64,000 nucleotides of DNA from Norana najaformis (taxonomy: Eukaryota; Annelida; Clitellata; Crassiclitellata; Hormogastridae), in the NCBI GenBank assembly GCA_964023275.1, contig OZ029914.1, positions 51,042,530 through 51,106,529 of the forward strand, written 5' to 3'. The position numbers and the translations under genes were made by a program. Under the pieces are notes generated by a model. That model made no database searches. It saw only the letters and a program-made list of their open reading frames with translations, and was not told where the DNA came from. Positions 45,240-55,444 of the stretch are shown here, one piece after another (the stretch's first letter is position 1; every line of letters begins with the position of its first letter).

Positions 45240-48200
45240 TTAACGAGAACAGTAGCAAGCTCTGTTGTAGCCACGCATCAGACACGGACATCTCGTCTCC
45301 TTTGTGTCTCTACAGATTCCATCACTGTAGCCTGCTTCAATGCACGCGCTCTTGCATAGATTGTCGGGGCAGAGTGCTTTCTCGATTATACAGCAGGCAC
45401 AAGTGGTGTTCGAAAGGCCCGAAAGGATACATTTTTTCTCGTTACTCCATGTGCAGGATTCTGTAACAGTAAGTCATTTCAAATTTCAGTCTTGCATATC
45501 CTTATCTTATTTTGACCCAAATTATAAAATATAAAAAAGAACAGCAATCATAACATAACTTGGCCTATTTTAATTTTTCTTTGATCTAATTCAGTAATTT
45601 TTTTCTAATTTTCCCAAACGGTAATACCGAGTGCTATTGAGAGCTAATTAATTTTTTCGCCGTCGATTGCCAAACACCCTGCATACAGAACTTAGTAATT
45701 AAGTTATTAGTTTGAGTTCTTTAAAAAGCAAACACTTGATTAAGAAGTGTTTTCAGCGGTTTACAAGCTGGTTTAATCGAAATAAAATCTTTGAAAACCA
45801 GAGCTACATATCAGGTCAAGATGAAAGTCGAGCAGCACTTACTTGGGTTAGTTGTAATGGGCCTGCTTTCGTTCAAGCAAGGTATCAATTCAAAAGGAAG
45901 CTCTGTGCTTGTTTCAGAGGGCTCTGTTGTAGCAGAAATTGACTCTTCTTTTCTAGTAGACAGCTCAATAGCTCCTGGAGTCTCGTTTTCTCCACCAGTT
46001 GATTCTGTTCTAGGAATCTCTGTATTTTCAATAGCTGGAGGTGTGGGTGCTGTCTCTGTTACAATAATTGCGGCATCTGTTCCGGGAGCCTCAGTTTCTC
46101 CAGTAGGTAGATGGTGATCTGCTGGTGCTGTGGGTTCTGTCTCTGTTACAACAATTGCGGCATCTGTTCCGGGAGCCTCAGTTTCTCCAGTAGGTAAATG
46201 GTGATCTGCTGGTGCTGTGGGTTCTGTCTCTGTTACAACAATTGCGGCATCTGTTCCTGGAGCCTCAGTTTTTCCAGTAGGTAGGTGGTGATCTGCTGGT
46301 GCTGTGGGTTCTGTCTCTGTTACAACAATTGCAGCATCTGTTCCTGGAGCCCCAATTCCTAAAGTTGGTAAGTGGTGATCTGCTGGTGCTGTGGGTTCTG
46401 TCTCTGTTACAACAATTGCGGCATCTGTTCCTGGAGCCTCAGTTTTTCCAGTAGGTAAATGGTGATCTGCTGGTGCTGTGGGTTCTGTCTCTGTTACAAC
46501 AATTGCGGCATCTGTTCCTGGAGCCTCAGTTTTACCAGTAGGTAGATGGTGATCTGCTGGTGCTGTGGGTTCTGTCTCTGTTACAACAATTGCAGCATCT
46601 GTTCCTGGAGCTTCAGTTTTTCCAGTAGGTAGATGGTGATCTGCTGGTGCTGTGGGTTCTGCCTCTGTTACAACAATTGCGGCATCTGTTCCGGGAGCCT
46701 CAGTTTTTCCAGTAGGTAAATGGTGATCTGCTGGTGCTGTGGGTTCTGTCTCTGTTACAACAATTGCGGCATCTGTTCCTGGAGCCTCAGTTTTACCAGT
46801 AGGTAGGTGGTGATCTGCTGGTGCTGTGGGTTCTGTCTCTGTTACAACAATTGCGGAATCTGTTCCTGGAGCCTCAGTTTTTCCAGTAGGTAAATGGTGA
46901 TCTGCTGGTGCTGTGGGTTCTGTCTCTGTTACAACAATTGCGGCATCTGTTCCTGGAGCCTCAGTTTTTCCAGTAGGTAAATGGTGATCTGCTGGTGCTG
47001 TGGGTTCTGTCTCTGTTACAACAATTGCGGCATCTGTTCCGGGAGCCTCAGTTTTACCAGTAGGTAGATGGTGATCTGCTGGTGCTGTGGGTTCTGTCTC
47101 TGTTACAACAATTGCGGCATCTGTTCCTGGAGCCTCAGTTTTTCCAGTTGGTAGATGGTGATCTGCTGGTGCTGTGGGTTCTGTCTCTGTTACAACAATA
47201 GCGGAATCTGTTCCTGGAGCCTCAGTTTTTCCAGTAGGTAAGTGGTGATCTGCTGGTGCTGTGGGTTCTGTCTCTGTTACAACAATTGCGGAATCTGTTC
47301 CGGGAGCCTCAGTTTTTCCAGTAGGTAAGTGGTGATCTGCTGGTGCTGTGGGTTCTGTCTCTGTTACAACAATTGCGGCATCTGTTCCTGGAGCCTCAGT
47401 TTTTCCAGTAGGTAAATGGTGATCTGCTGGTGCTGTGGGTTCTGTCTCTGTTACAACAATTGCGGCATCTGTTCCGGGAGCCTCAGTTTTTCCAGTAGGT
47501 AGATGGTGATCTGCTGGTGCTGTTGGTTCTGTCTCTGTTACAATAATTGCAGCATCTGTTCCGGGAGCCTCAGTTTTACCAGTAGGTAGATGGTGATCTG
47601 CTGGTGCTGTGGGTTCTGTCTCTGTTACAACAATTGCGGCATCTGTTCCGGGAGCCTCAGTTTCTCCAGTAGGTAAATGGTGATCTGCTGGTGCTGTGGG
47701 TTCTGTCTCTGTTACAACAATTGCGGCATCTGTTCCTGGAGCCTCAGTTTTACCAGTAGGTAAATGGTGATCTGCTGGTGCTGTGGGTTCTGTCTCTGTT
47801 ACAACAATTGCGGCATCTGTTCCTGGCGCCTCAGTTTTTCCAGTAGGTAGATGGTGATCTGCTGGTGCTGTGGGTTCTGTCTCTGTTACAACAATTGCGG
47901 AATCTGTTCCTGGAGCCTCAGTTTTTCCAGTAGGTAGATGGTGATCTGCTGGTGCTGTTGGTTCTGTCTCTGTTACAACAATTGCGGCATCTCTTCCTGG
48001 AGTTTTTCTAGTAGTTGGTTGTGTTTTCGGTTTTTTTGTTTTAGCAGTGGTCAGATGAGACCGTGTTTGCGTTGTCACGATTACTGTACTGTTTGCAGGT
48101 GACTGTGTTTTTGAGGAAGGGCGTTCTGTGCCAGGAGACTTGGTTGATGTAGTACGGTCATTGTCGTTTTTCTTGGTAGAAACGGAGTGATCAACCGTTG

Positions 48201-49106
48201 CCTTTGACAGCGAAGAAGTTGTATGACCCGTCACATGACGAGTTATTACGGCAGATGATGCTATGTACAAAATGAAAAAAAAGCATTTAGCATATTCTCT
48301 TTGTGTAAGTTAATTTTACTGGATCTTTATACGGTTCTCTGTTTAAAGATAAAAGAAACAGATCCTCACGTAGCTGCTCAGTATATAGTACCCATCTAGA
48401 TGGGAAAATGCGTCTTGAGAGTTTGTTGATACATAATATAGTGAGAAATAGGCAGAAGCAATGGAGTTTGTATGGGGAGTCGGCTCCATGAAGACCACGC
48501 AATGCGGAAATGGTTCCAAGATGCACTTGTGTAAATGTGCAGAATCTGAGAACAATGACATATCTTCCGCTATGATTGAGAACCAGGCTGAGCGGACTCA
48601 GATAGAGGAGCAAATATTGTAATCCTGGAGCAGCAAATGCTACGCGAGGTCGAACATTTGTTTAGGGGGTTCTATCCGCAATCACCAGATGCTCAAAAGT
48701 GTCTTTAATTATTTAGTCGTCGGACGTAGAAATGTTTTCAAGTTGAAAGTCATCCATTAGTTAAAATAATTGGAAAACTTTACTTTTTGTCAACATCTTT
48801 ATTCATTTCATAATAATCTCTTCTTCTTTTCGACCTTTATCTTTTTCTTTTCTTCACATCAGTATTATCAAATTTATAATATTATTATGATTATAATTAT
48901 GATTATGATTACGATTATTATTATTTTTTGCCCGAAATTATTATTATTATTATTACTACTATTACTATTACTATTATTAGCTATATAAAGATATATATTA
49001 GACAAGTAGTAAGTAAAATGATAAGTTAGCTCTGTAACTCACCCAGCATATCCGACAATTGTAGAATGCAGACAAGCAGAAGAACCTTAACGAACGTCGT
49101 TGCCAT
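45240..49106 (-). CDS. M2: secreted mucin-like repeat protein with CS-alpha-beta-type C-terminus
   Basis: Minus-strand exons are 49106-49043 (ATG, 21-residue signal peptide, core VLLLVCIL), 48260-45843 and 45460-45240 (TAA). All introns are phase 1 with canonical donors (GTGAGT, GTAAGT); the total is 900 residues. Exon 2 begins with a Ser/Thr-rich segment, then about 22 copies of a 29-residue unit (APADHHLPTGK...VVTETEPT), then a Thr/Glu-rich tail. Exon 3 codes about 73 residues with 13 Cys. Its core is C-x4-C-x3-C-x9-C-x7-C-x-C with G-I-C before the last pair, the CxxxC / GxC / CxC signature of CS-alpha-beta defensins and related toxins; extra Cys lie on both sides. It may be a mucus or matrix protein that displays an antimicrobial-type module. 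The disulfide fold is inferred from spacing only. Confidence 0.75.
46050..48000 (-). repeat. 87-bp coding tandem repeat of M2
   Basis: About 22 near-identical 87-bp units (29 codons). Variation is confined to a few positions (D-S/A, V/I, K/E, one LGIG variant), which indicates recent expansion or homogenisation. Confidence 0.95.
48880..48980. repeat. (ATT)n-rich microsatellite
   Basis: GATTAT and ATT triplets in intron 1 of M2; Ile/Leu-rich ORFs across it are artefacts. Confidence 0.8.
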
Positions 49107-49190
49107 GATGTCCAATATAATAGCACCATTAATTGAATGTCTCCATGCAACGTAAAGTTCTCAGTCTGTCTACCCTTTATCTCCGCTCGT

Positions 49191-49200
49191 CTTATAAAGC
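49191..49200 (-). promoter_or_regulatory. Candidate TATA box of M2
   Basis: GCTTTATAAG on the minus strand lies about 85 bases before the M2 start codon. The placement resembles that of gene B. Confidence 0.4.
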
Positions 49201-49449
49201 ATTCGGGACAATAGACTGCGATAATTTGTTTACTAACAAGACCTACATAAAGGCAATACGTAAAGCATGTTTACGTGAGTAAGAATTTCTAATCAGACTG
49301 CGGGATACGGTTCAGTGACTTCTGTACAACGGCTGTTCGTCGGTGCAGTCGGCTTACGAACAAAGACTTCGGAGGCTAGATTTTGGCCGAATTTCAGAAA
49401 TAACAGTCACAGCGCCATCAGCACAAGATGACTGTGGCTTCTAGAACAA

Positions 49450-49770
49450 CTGGTCATGATGATCAATATGATTATGATGACGACGATGATTATGACGGTG
49501 ATAAATATGACAACGATGACGACGATGATGATGGTTATAATAATGATGAAAATAGCGACGATGTTGACGATGAAGTTGACGAAGACGATTCTGATGATGA
49601 TGAATATGACGCCGACAACGACGACGATGATGAAGATACTGATGGTGATGATGATGATGATGATGAGATGATGATGATGATGATGGTGGTGATGATGATG
49701 ATAATATTAATAAATATGATGATACTGTTAATGGTGAATATGACGATGGTGATAAATAAAATACGACTAC
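49450..49770. repeat. (GAT/GAC)n triplet repeat
   Basis: Imperfect GAT, GAC and ATG triplets over about 320 bases upstream of M2. Asp-rich and Ser-rich ORFs on both strands come from the repeat. Confidence 0.85.
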
Positions 49771-50429
49771 ATTTGGGTCTTGAAATGGCTTCAAACAAAT
49801 TTACAATTACAATTACCATTACAATTACTATGCACACGAATTATTAAGATCCGCGGGTATCCAATCTTCTAGCAGGCCCCATAAGTAAAAGTAATAACGT
49901 CTTGCGAGATACTGAGAAGGCGCTTTAGAAGTCTTCAGTTACACAGTGACGCCAAAGATGAGTGGAAAGATAGTGACGTGAGTTGCAGAGGTCTATAAAT
50001 TTGTTATTTTGATTGTAAACGGAATATTTTCGAGTTTTCTGTAACTGGGCCATGAGCCAGGGATATGCAACGATACCACCACATGATCGGATGATATGTT
50101 GCGCCGTCTTTTGCCAAGCATTGACTCTTGGCTTGCATCACTTCGTCTGACCTGCTGTCATAGACAACCCATAAATAAAAAAGTAATTAATTATTTGTGT
50201 TTTTGTGGTTCATTGGCCGAAGTCTTGTTTAAGGTGAACATCTCTTCGCTTCGTTGTGATTCATGGTTGAATGCGAGGAGCCATTTGGACGGATTTCAGC
50301 AGTGGGTCCAAGTCTTGGCAGAGTCGTGATAGGTTTTCAATTCGTCCGCTTTGAGTTTTTAAGAATTCGCTCGAACAATGTTTATACATGTCAGCAACAT
50401 TCTAACTGTTGCAAGACACTCAGCTTATA

Positions 50430-50590
50430 TTGTTGTTATTGTTGCTATTGCTGCTATTGTTGTTATTTTTGCTATTGTTGTTATTATTGTTGTCTTTATT
50501 GTTGTTGTTGTTGTTATTGTTGTTGTTGCTGTTGTTGTTATTATGTTATTATTATTTCTGTTAATTTATTTTTAAATTTTTATTGTTATT
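50430..50590. repeat. (TTG/TTA)n triplet repeat
   Basis: Degenerate TTGTTA/TTGCTA triplets. Cys/Tyr-rich and Val/Ile-rich ORFs are translations of it. From 49840 to 50880 nothing else is recognised. Confidence 0.8.
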
Positions 50591-50884
50591 ATCAGGCGTT
50601 GCAAGAAGAAAGCAGTCTCTCTTTTGTCTCCGGTCGCTCATCGAAGATGATAAAATCTATGAAGACCAATGTAGCAAAGGAATGAGACCTGAATATGTTG
50701 GTTTTCTTTCCAACCTTTCTTTGCGATAAGATCAGAGCCACAACGCCAGCGACCTCAGTTGATCTAGGTCGACAGAAGTCAGTCAACCAGACTCCTTGTT
50801 GGACAACGTTGGACCCTTTACTAAACTCATGGAATCTGACTGTATTACCCAAACTGGTATGGAGGATCCGTCGCTGGATTTAAA

Positions 50885-51050
50885 TGTAGCGTAATGTAAA
50901 ATTTATAAATTTCTCTGCGCCACACCAAAACCGTGTCAAGGAGACCAGCTAATTCATTCCCCGACGCTATATAGAAAATCAAGTCGGCAAGAGTTGGGTC
51001 AGTTTCGGTACCCGGTCAAAATCCAGAATGTCAGGCCAGAGAAGACAGCG
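50885..51050 (-). repeat. Dispersed repeat family Y, copy 2
   Basis: ATTTCTCTGCGCCACACC, ACCGTGTCA, GGAGACCAGCT and GTCAGTTTCGGT...CCAGAATG align in order with 35935-36090. Confidence 0.45.
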
Positions 51051-51264
51051 CTTTGCAAAGGAGGAAAGCGATTACGGTTGCACGGTGGCCGTTAGATGGG
51101 CCAGGATCGGGTGCGGGATAGACTAGCTTGAAAAATTCAGTTTTCAGTTTGGGGTTAAACTGTCCAGAGAGATGGTAAGCGGAGGAGAAATCACGTTCAC
51201 ATGTTTCAATGAAGGATTTTGAAAAGCATTTCTGCATTTATCAGGAGCCATAACCTCACGACTT

Positions 51265-51415
51265 AACTTAAATCTATGGTGCTGAGCAATTATGAGTGAA
51301 GGACTTGTTCAAGTTTCCTACACAGTAACCGTCTCAGAGGAGAAGACTCGAACCCCTACTCTCCGCGTTACAAGCGAAGCGCTCTAACCAGTCGGCTACC
51401 TGCCCCACCATTAGC
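51265..51415 (-). mobile_element. tRNA-derived SINE, family S2, copy 1
   Basis: Reversed, it starts GGGGCAGGTAGCCGACTGG (A-box), has a Thr-like TGT anticodon position and a GGGTTCGAGTC B-box, then a body ending GCTCAGCACCATAGATTTA. A CCA end and tRNA folding are not intact, so it is not a functional tRNA. It matches 52490-52640. Confidence 0.65.
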
Positions 51416-51530
51416 GAACTGTCGGAGTTCTTTCGGGAGTTCGAACCAAAGCGCCCTTGCATGCCTCGTGTAAAGTGCTGGTCAACTGCTATCTCTCCAC
51501 TTCTAATCAAACTACTAGTTCAACTTCACA

Positions 51531-51654
51531 GGAAGATAGTGCAAATAGTGAGAGCGATGAAAACATTGCCGACGACATACGTCTTGACAAACTCGACAAG
51601 CTGTTTCTGTTAGCATTGCGGAAAAGCCCGCCGTCTTATTCAGAACAGAACTGA
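51531..51654 (+). CDS. Possible terminal coding exon, unknown gene
   Basis: After CACAG at about 51526-51530 an open frame codes an acidic, Leu-containing peptide (DSANSESDENIADD; LDKLDKLFLLALRK) ending in TGA. AATAAA follows at 51788-51793. No upstream exon or family is recognised. It may be chance. Confidence 0.2.
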
Positions 51655-51787
51655 GGCTCTAGTCATAAAGTCTGTCCGGTTGAGTTGTTTTCAGGTGGAA
51701 ATGGCGAGAGATTTCAGATCAGTGGAACTTTGTTTTCGTTACCCAATTCACTCCAGTCGACGACGGTCCAATTCATAGATAATTATC

Positions 51788-51793
51788 AATAAA
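51788..51793 (+). terminator. Candidate poly(A) signal
   Basis: AATAAA followed by a GT-rich stretch, about 135 bases after the stop of the possible exon at 51531-51654. Confidence 0.25.
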
Positions 51794-51799
51794 GTGCTC

Positions 51800-52310
51800 T
51801 TGCTTCTATGAAAGCTGTAGCTTTGTTAATACAGCGAGTGTTCAAAGCAGACAAAGGGTAAGAGCTGACGCATGCCGTGTTACTATCCGGACCACAATGG
51901 AGGACTGAGTCACAATGAATGAAGCTTCTGGGGCGAAACGTAGGTGGAACCAGTCGAAAGTTCGGCTACGCTTCGCAGGTTTCCCCTAAACAGCTTCCGA
52001 ACTCACAGAAAAGGAAATTTACCCGGTTTTCAATTCCTGGTCTGTGTACAATTAAGATGTCTACACGGGCCTCAATTTAGTCCTAATTATGTCTAATGGA
52101 AAGTTCCTCAAAACCCGTCGCCAGCGCATCAGTTAAGACCTTCGTGTTGGTTCCTGACCGCCATTAACTTATAATATCAACAGAGTCCATTAACAGGAGC
52201 TTAATTGAAATTGGTCTTTCATTCACGCCCTTTCCCTTGGGTTGCAGCAAGAGTCATGCAATCACTGTTGCTGCGTATCGAGTCCCACGACAGCATTATT
52301 TATTATTATT
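51800..52310. other. Unassigned intergenic stretch
   Basis: I see no gene or repeat I can name. Confidence 0.4.
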
Positions 52311-52490
52311 ATTTCTTTATGTATTAAGCGCCACTATTTAATTACTAATTAAATAATAATCATTTAATTAGTAATTAATTATTAATTATTCAATTGTTAA
52401 CTAATTATTATTAATTTAATTACTAATTAATTATTAATTATTTCATTACTAATTAAATTAATTATTTAATTAATAATTACTATCTAATGA
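52310..52490. repeat. AT-rich TTAATTA palindromic repeat
   Basis: Repeated TAATTA/ATTAATTA units, self-complementary throughout. It adjoins the 3' side of the reversed SINE at 52490-52640 and probably grew from its tail. Confidence 0.75.
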
Positions 52491-52640
52491 CTAAGCATCA
52501 ATCGATGGCGCTGAGCATTTGTGAGTGAAGGACTTACTCAATGTTTCTACACTGTAAACGTCTCAGAGAGGCTCGAACCCGTAATCTCTGCGTTAAAAGC
52601 CAAGCGCTCTATTCAATCGGCTCTCATGCCCCACAATTAA
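52490..52640 (-). mobile_element. tRNA-derived SINE, family S2, copy 2
   Basis: Reversed: GTGGGGCATGAGAGCCGATTG, a B-box ACGGGTTCGAGCC, TGAGACGTTTACAGTGTAG, and an end GCTCAGCGCCATCGATTGA followed by the TAATTA tail. The body matches 51265-51415. Confidence 0.65.
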
Positions 52641-52715
52641 TTCACTGATTAATATCTTCTATAGCACCAGTGCCTAATGCACAAGGCATCAACCGATGGC
52701 GCACCAAAACCAAAT
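52640..52715 (-). mobile_element. CR1/Rex-like LINE 3' tail
   Basis: Reversed: GGTTTTGGTGCGCCATCGG, GCCTTGTGCATTAGGCACTG, GTGCTATAGAAGATATTAAT. It matches the tail of the LINE at 59390-59850. Confidence 0.5.
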
Positions 52716-52799
52716 CGCTGTCAAAAACTTTCGAAGCAACAATAACGAAAAATAACTTCGGACTATTTCGCCAACATTGGCCGATGTCATCAATATAGA

Positions 52800-53330
52800 C
52801 TAGACTATATTAGATCTGGTGTGATCTGATTTGATTTGATTGTATCAGATTAGATATGATCAGTTTAGACTGGGATTAGATTAGATTAGAATATGGATTG
52901 GTAGGACCAATTTGTTCGTTCATTTTAATCTTTATTATAGTATAGTCACATCGGTAGAGTACTCGTTTATTGTTTATTTATAATTATTTAGCGCCAGTCA
53001 AAACGACCGACCGACCGACCGACCGAGCCAGGGTGCGGGTCACTGTATTTACTGTTGTTCCCTGTTTACGATTCGTGATTGGCTTCGGTTGAAAGATCAC
53101 TCGACTCCACAGAGTAAACAGAGCGATTGGTAAACCAACTAAACACGTGATGGCCACGTGCTGCCACCTGAATGAGAGAACACGTTTTTGAGTAATCGAC
53201 TTAAGTGCATTCTTCTAAGATGTTCCTAAACGAGAGCTATATAAATGTGTTCTGATGCATATGTACATTACATGATGATTTCCTCAATATGTTATTTAGG
53301 CGGTCATTACATTATGCAATAAATGAATGC
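52800..53330. other. Intergenic with short simple repeats
   Basis: A degenerate TTAGA/GATTAGATT stretch (about 52795-52895) and a short GACC array (about 53005-53027). No gene is seen. Confidence 0.4.
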
Positions 53331-53399
53331 ATTATCTTTTTCTTTCTTCAAAATGACTGTCAAATGCATTCCATTGTTCTGTAGATGACAATAAACTAT

Positions 53400-53550
53400 T
53401 TATGTTGAATGGTTGAATCAACTTCATATGGTCTGTACACGACCTTAAATGGCACCCGTTCAAAGGGCAGCGGTGGTGAATGATCTCACCCGATAAATTC
53501 ATTGAAAAATTAGCAGGGTCGAAGCCATCGTTATATAAAACCGTATACAT
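53400..53550 (+). repeat. Dispersed repeat family X, copy 1
   Basis: It contains GACCTTAAATGGCACCC, GGGCAGCGGTGGTGAA, GATAAATTCATTG and TTAGCAGGGTCGAAGCC in the order seen in the other copies. The minus-strand ORF across it is not supported as a gene. Confidence 0.6.
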
Positions 53551-53764
53551 TTGCATTTTACGCCGGTCGCATTCCAAAGACGGTTCGCCGTAGCCTTGAG
53601 CTGGTCTACGAGTCTTACCCTTGGATCTCAACCCCAAACCATCGGCCAGCCACCAAGGAAATGTTGCCGAGTGGTAGAGAAAAGAATAGGACTAGTAAGT
53701 AAGCAAGTCTCAAGGTTTCACGTCGCTCGATGACGTCAAAGGCTGTTGACGCTAAACTTTTCCG

Positions 53765-53945
53765 ATGGTGGCTTATTTCAGAGTCTTAAATCTCGGGCTA
53801 GCACGATCTACGCACGTGGACCTTAACTGGCGTGGCGCCCATTCAAAGGGGCTGCGGTGGTAAAGGAGCTCATCCGAACGATTCAATGAAGAGGGTCGAG
53901 GCCATACGGACGCTATAGAAAACCGTGTAGGCCTACTTTTACACT
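53765..53945 (+). repeat. Dispersed repeat family X, copy 2
   Basis: From CTTATTTCAGAGTCTTAAAT through CACGTGGACCTTAACTGG to GCTATAGAAAACCGTG. It is one of the longer copies and shows the family's left end. Confidence 0.6.
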
Positions 53946-53999
53946 CTGCCTTTATTCGTACTAGATTGCGAAGGATTAAAATATACCAAAAGCAAGCGT

Positions 54000-54180
54000 C
54001 ACCACTATAGTCGTCATTATCATCATCATCATCATTATCATTATCATCATCATCATCATCATCGTGGTTGACATCACCGCTATCATCGTCATTATTCTTG
54101 TAATCGTCAGTGGCACCGTCATTATCATTGTACATAGAGGTCGTCATCACAATCATCATCATAAAAGCATTGTCATCATG
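54000..54180. repeat. (ATC)n microsatellite
   Basis: ATC/GTC triplets; the Asp-rich minus-strand ORF is an artefact. Confidence 0.85.
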
Positions 54181-54199
54181 AGCCCATGATTATGATAAT

Positions 54200-55255
54200 G
54201 ACCTAATCTAATCTATTCATCGTCATTATTATATTTGTTGTTTATGCAATTGTTATCGTTATCGTCATTACCAGTTGTCATTAATCGTCAATAATCGTTG
54301 TCAATAATCGGCAAATTACAGTCATCTGCGCTGATGACGATGTGACTGTTATGTCTGAAAATCAGAGGGCACTTCTGCTCGAACCCAACATGGGTTTCTT
54401 TAGAATTCTACTCTATATGTATCTTTTTTGAATTGTATTGTATTTGAATTGTATTGATACATGTACTTTTAGAATTACTGTATGAAGTCTGAGGTTTAGT
54501 GAACGCAAGTGCGCCTAAGACACCCTATCCACGCTGCGCCAGTCTACAGACAACTACCCCCTATCTCTACATCATCGTAGTGGTTACCGATTAAATTCAA
54601 TCGCTCATATAAAGTAACACTATTTCAAGTTTACACATGATTTATTTCGACAAGATTAAAAAGTTACATAAAGCAAACAAGTGTTATGTGAATTTAATCA
54701 TGTTTCAGAATTTTCATGATACATAGCGTGATGCACATTGGTTGCGAATTTATTTAACGGTCAAGAAGAGGGCATTCGAAATTACATGATAAAATGAAGA
54801 CATATTTGTAGGAGTCGGTTAATGAGCGATTTATGCAAAATGTTTAAGCAAAAGTTATGTTAGCGCGATGTCATTTGTTGGCTGTTTGAAATCAGAAACT
54901 CAGAATATGATGGCATCATACAGAGCGCCTCAGAAAAACTCTAAGGAGGCGTAATTACAGTTAGGCCCTACACTGACATAACACGTCACTTTAAGAAAAA
55001 TCACCAGTTCTTCGGTAAACAGTTCGTAGTACATGTATCTTCCTGTTTAGAGCATTCTGATGTTACTACACAACGCAGTCTCCTTCATGGTCAACGTTAT
55101 GTTCAGTACACTTCTTCTGGTTAGTTTAAATAGTTTTTGTAAAGATTGTCTACTAGCATAAGCAGGGATACAAACACTGGCTGTGGTAGTCTATGATAAT
55201 TAACCTTGCAAATGACCAGTTAGTTAGGCTATACATTTCTAACGCTATCATTTCC
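54200..55255. other. Unassigned intergenic stretch
   Basis: AT-rich with no gene, array or mobile element I can support. Confidence 0.4.
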
Positions 55256-55259
55256 ACTT

Positions 55260-55440
55260 AAACGTAAATGTAGACGTTTTTCTATGGCGACCACATACCT
55301 CGGCCCTGCTCATTTTTCAATAAATTGATCAGGTAAGATCCTTCACCACCGCTGCTCGTTTGAATGGGTGCCACGCCATCTAAGATCCCAGTGTACGGAC
55401 AGTGCTAGCCTCAGATTCAAAGCTTTGACTTAAGCTACCC
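55260..55440 (-). repeat. Dispersed repeat family X, copy 3 (inverted)
   Basis: Reversed, it shows ATCTTAGATGGCGTGGCACC, AGCAGCGGTGGTGAAGGAT and AATGAGCAGGGCCGAGG, full length compared with 53765 and 62450. Confidence 0.6.
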
Positions 55441-55444
55441 GAAG

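Noticed and set aside
49428-49847. Asp-rich open frame of 139 codons, and Ser/His-rich frames on the other strand
   Set aside because: They are translations of a GAT/GAC triplet repeat; no splice signals or domain.
51330-51412. Possible tRNA-Thr gene on the minus strand
   Set aside because: The A- and B-boxes are tRNA-like, but the body continues as a SINE and a second diverged copy lies at 52560; the acceptor stem is not convincing.
53332-53637. Minus-strand frame of 101 codons
   Set aside because: It spans dispersed repeat family X, whose other copies do not keep the frame open.
54000-54180. CRISPR-like or other short regular array
   Set aside because: Simple ATC triplets without spacers in an animal genome.
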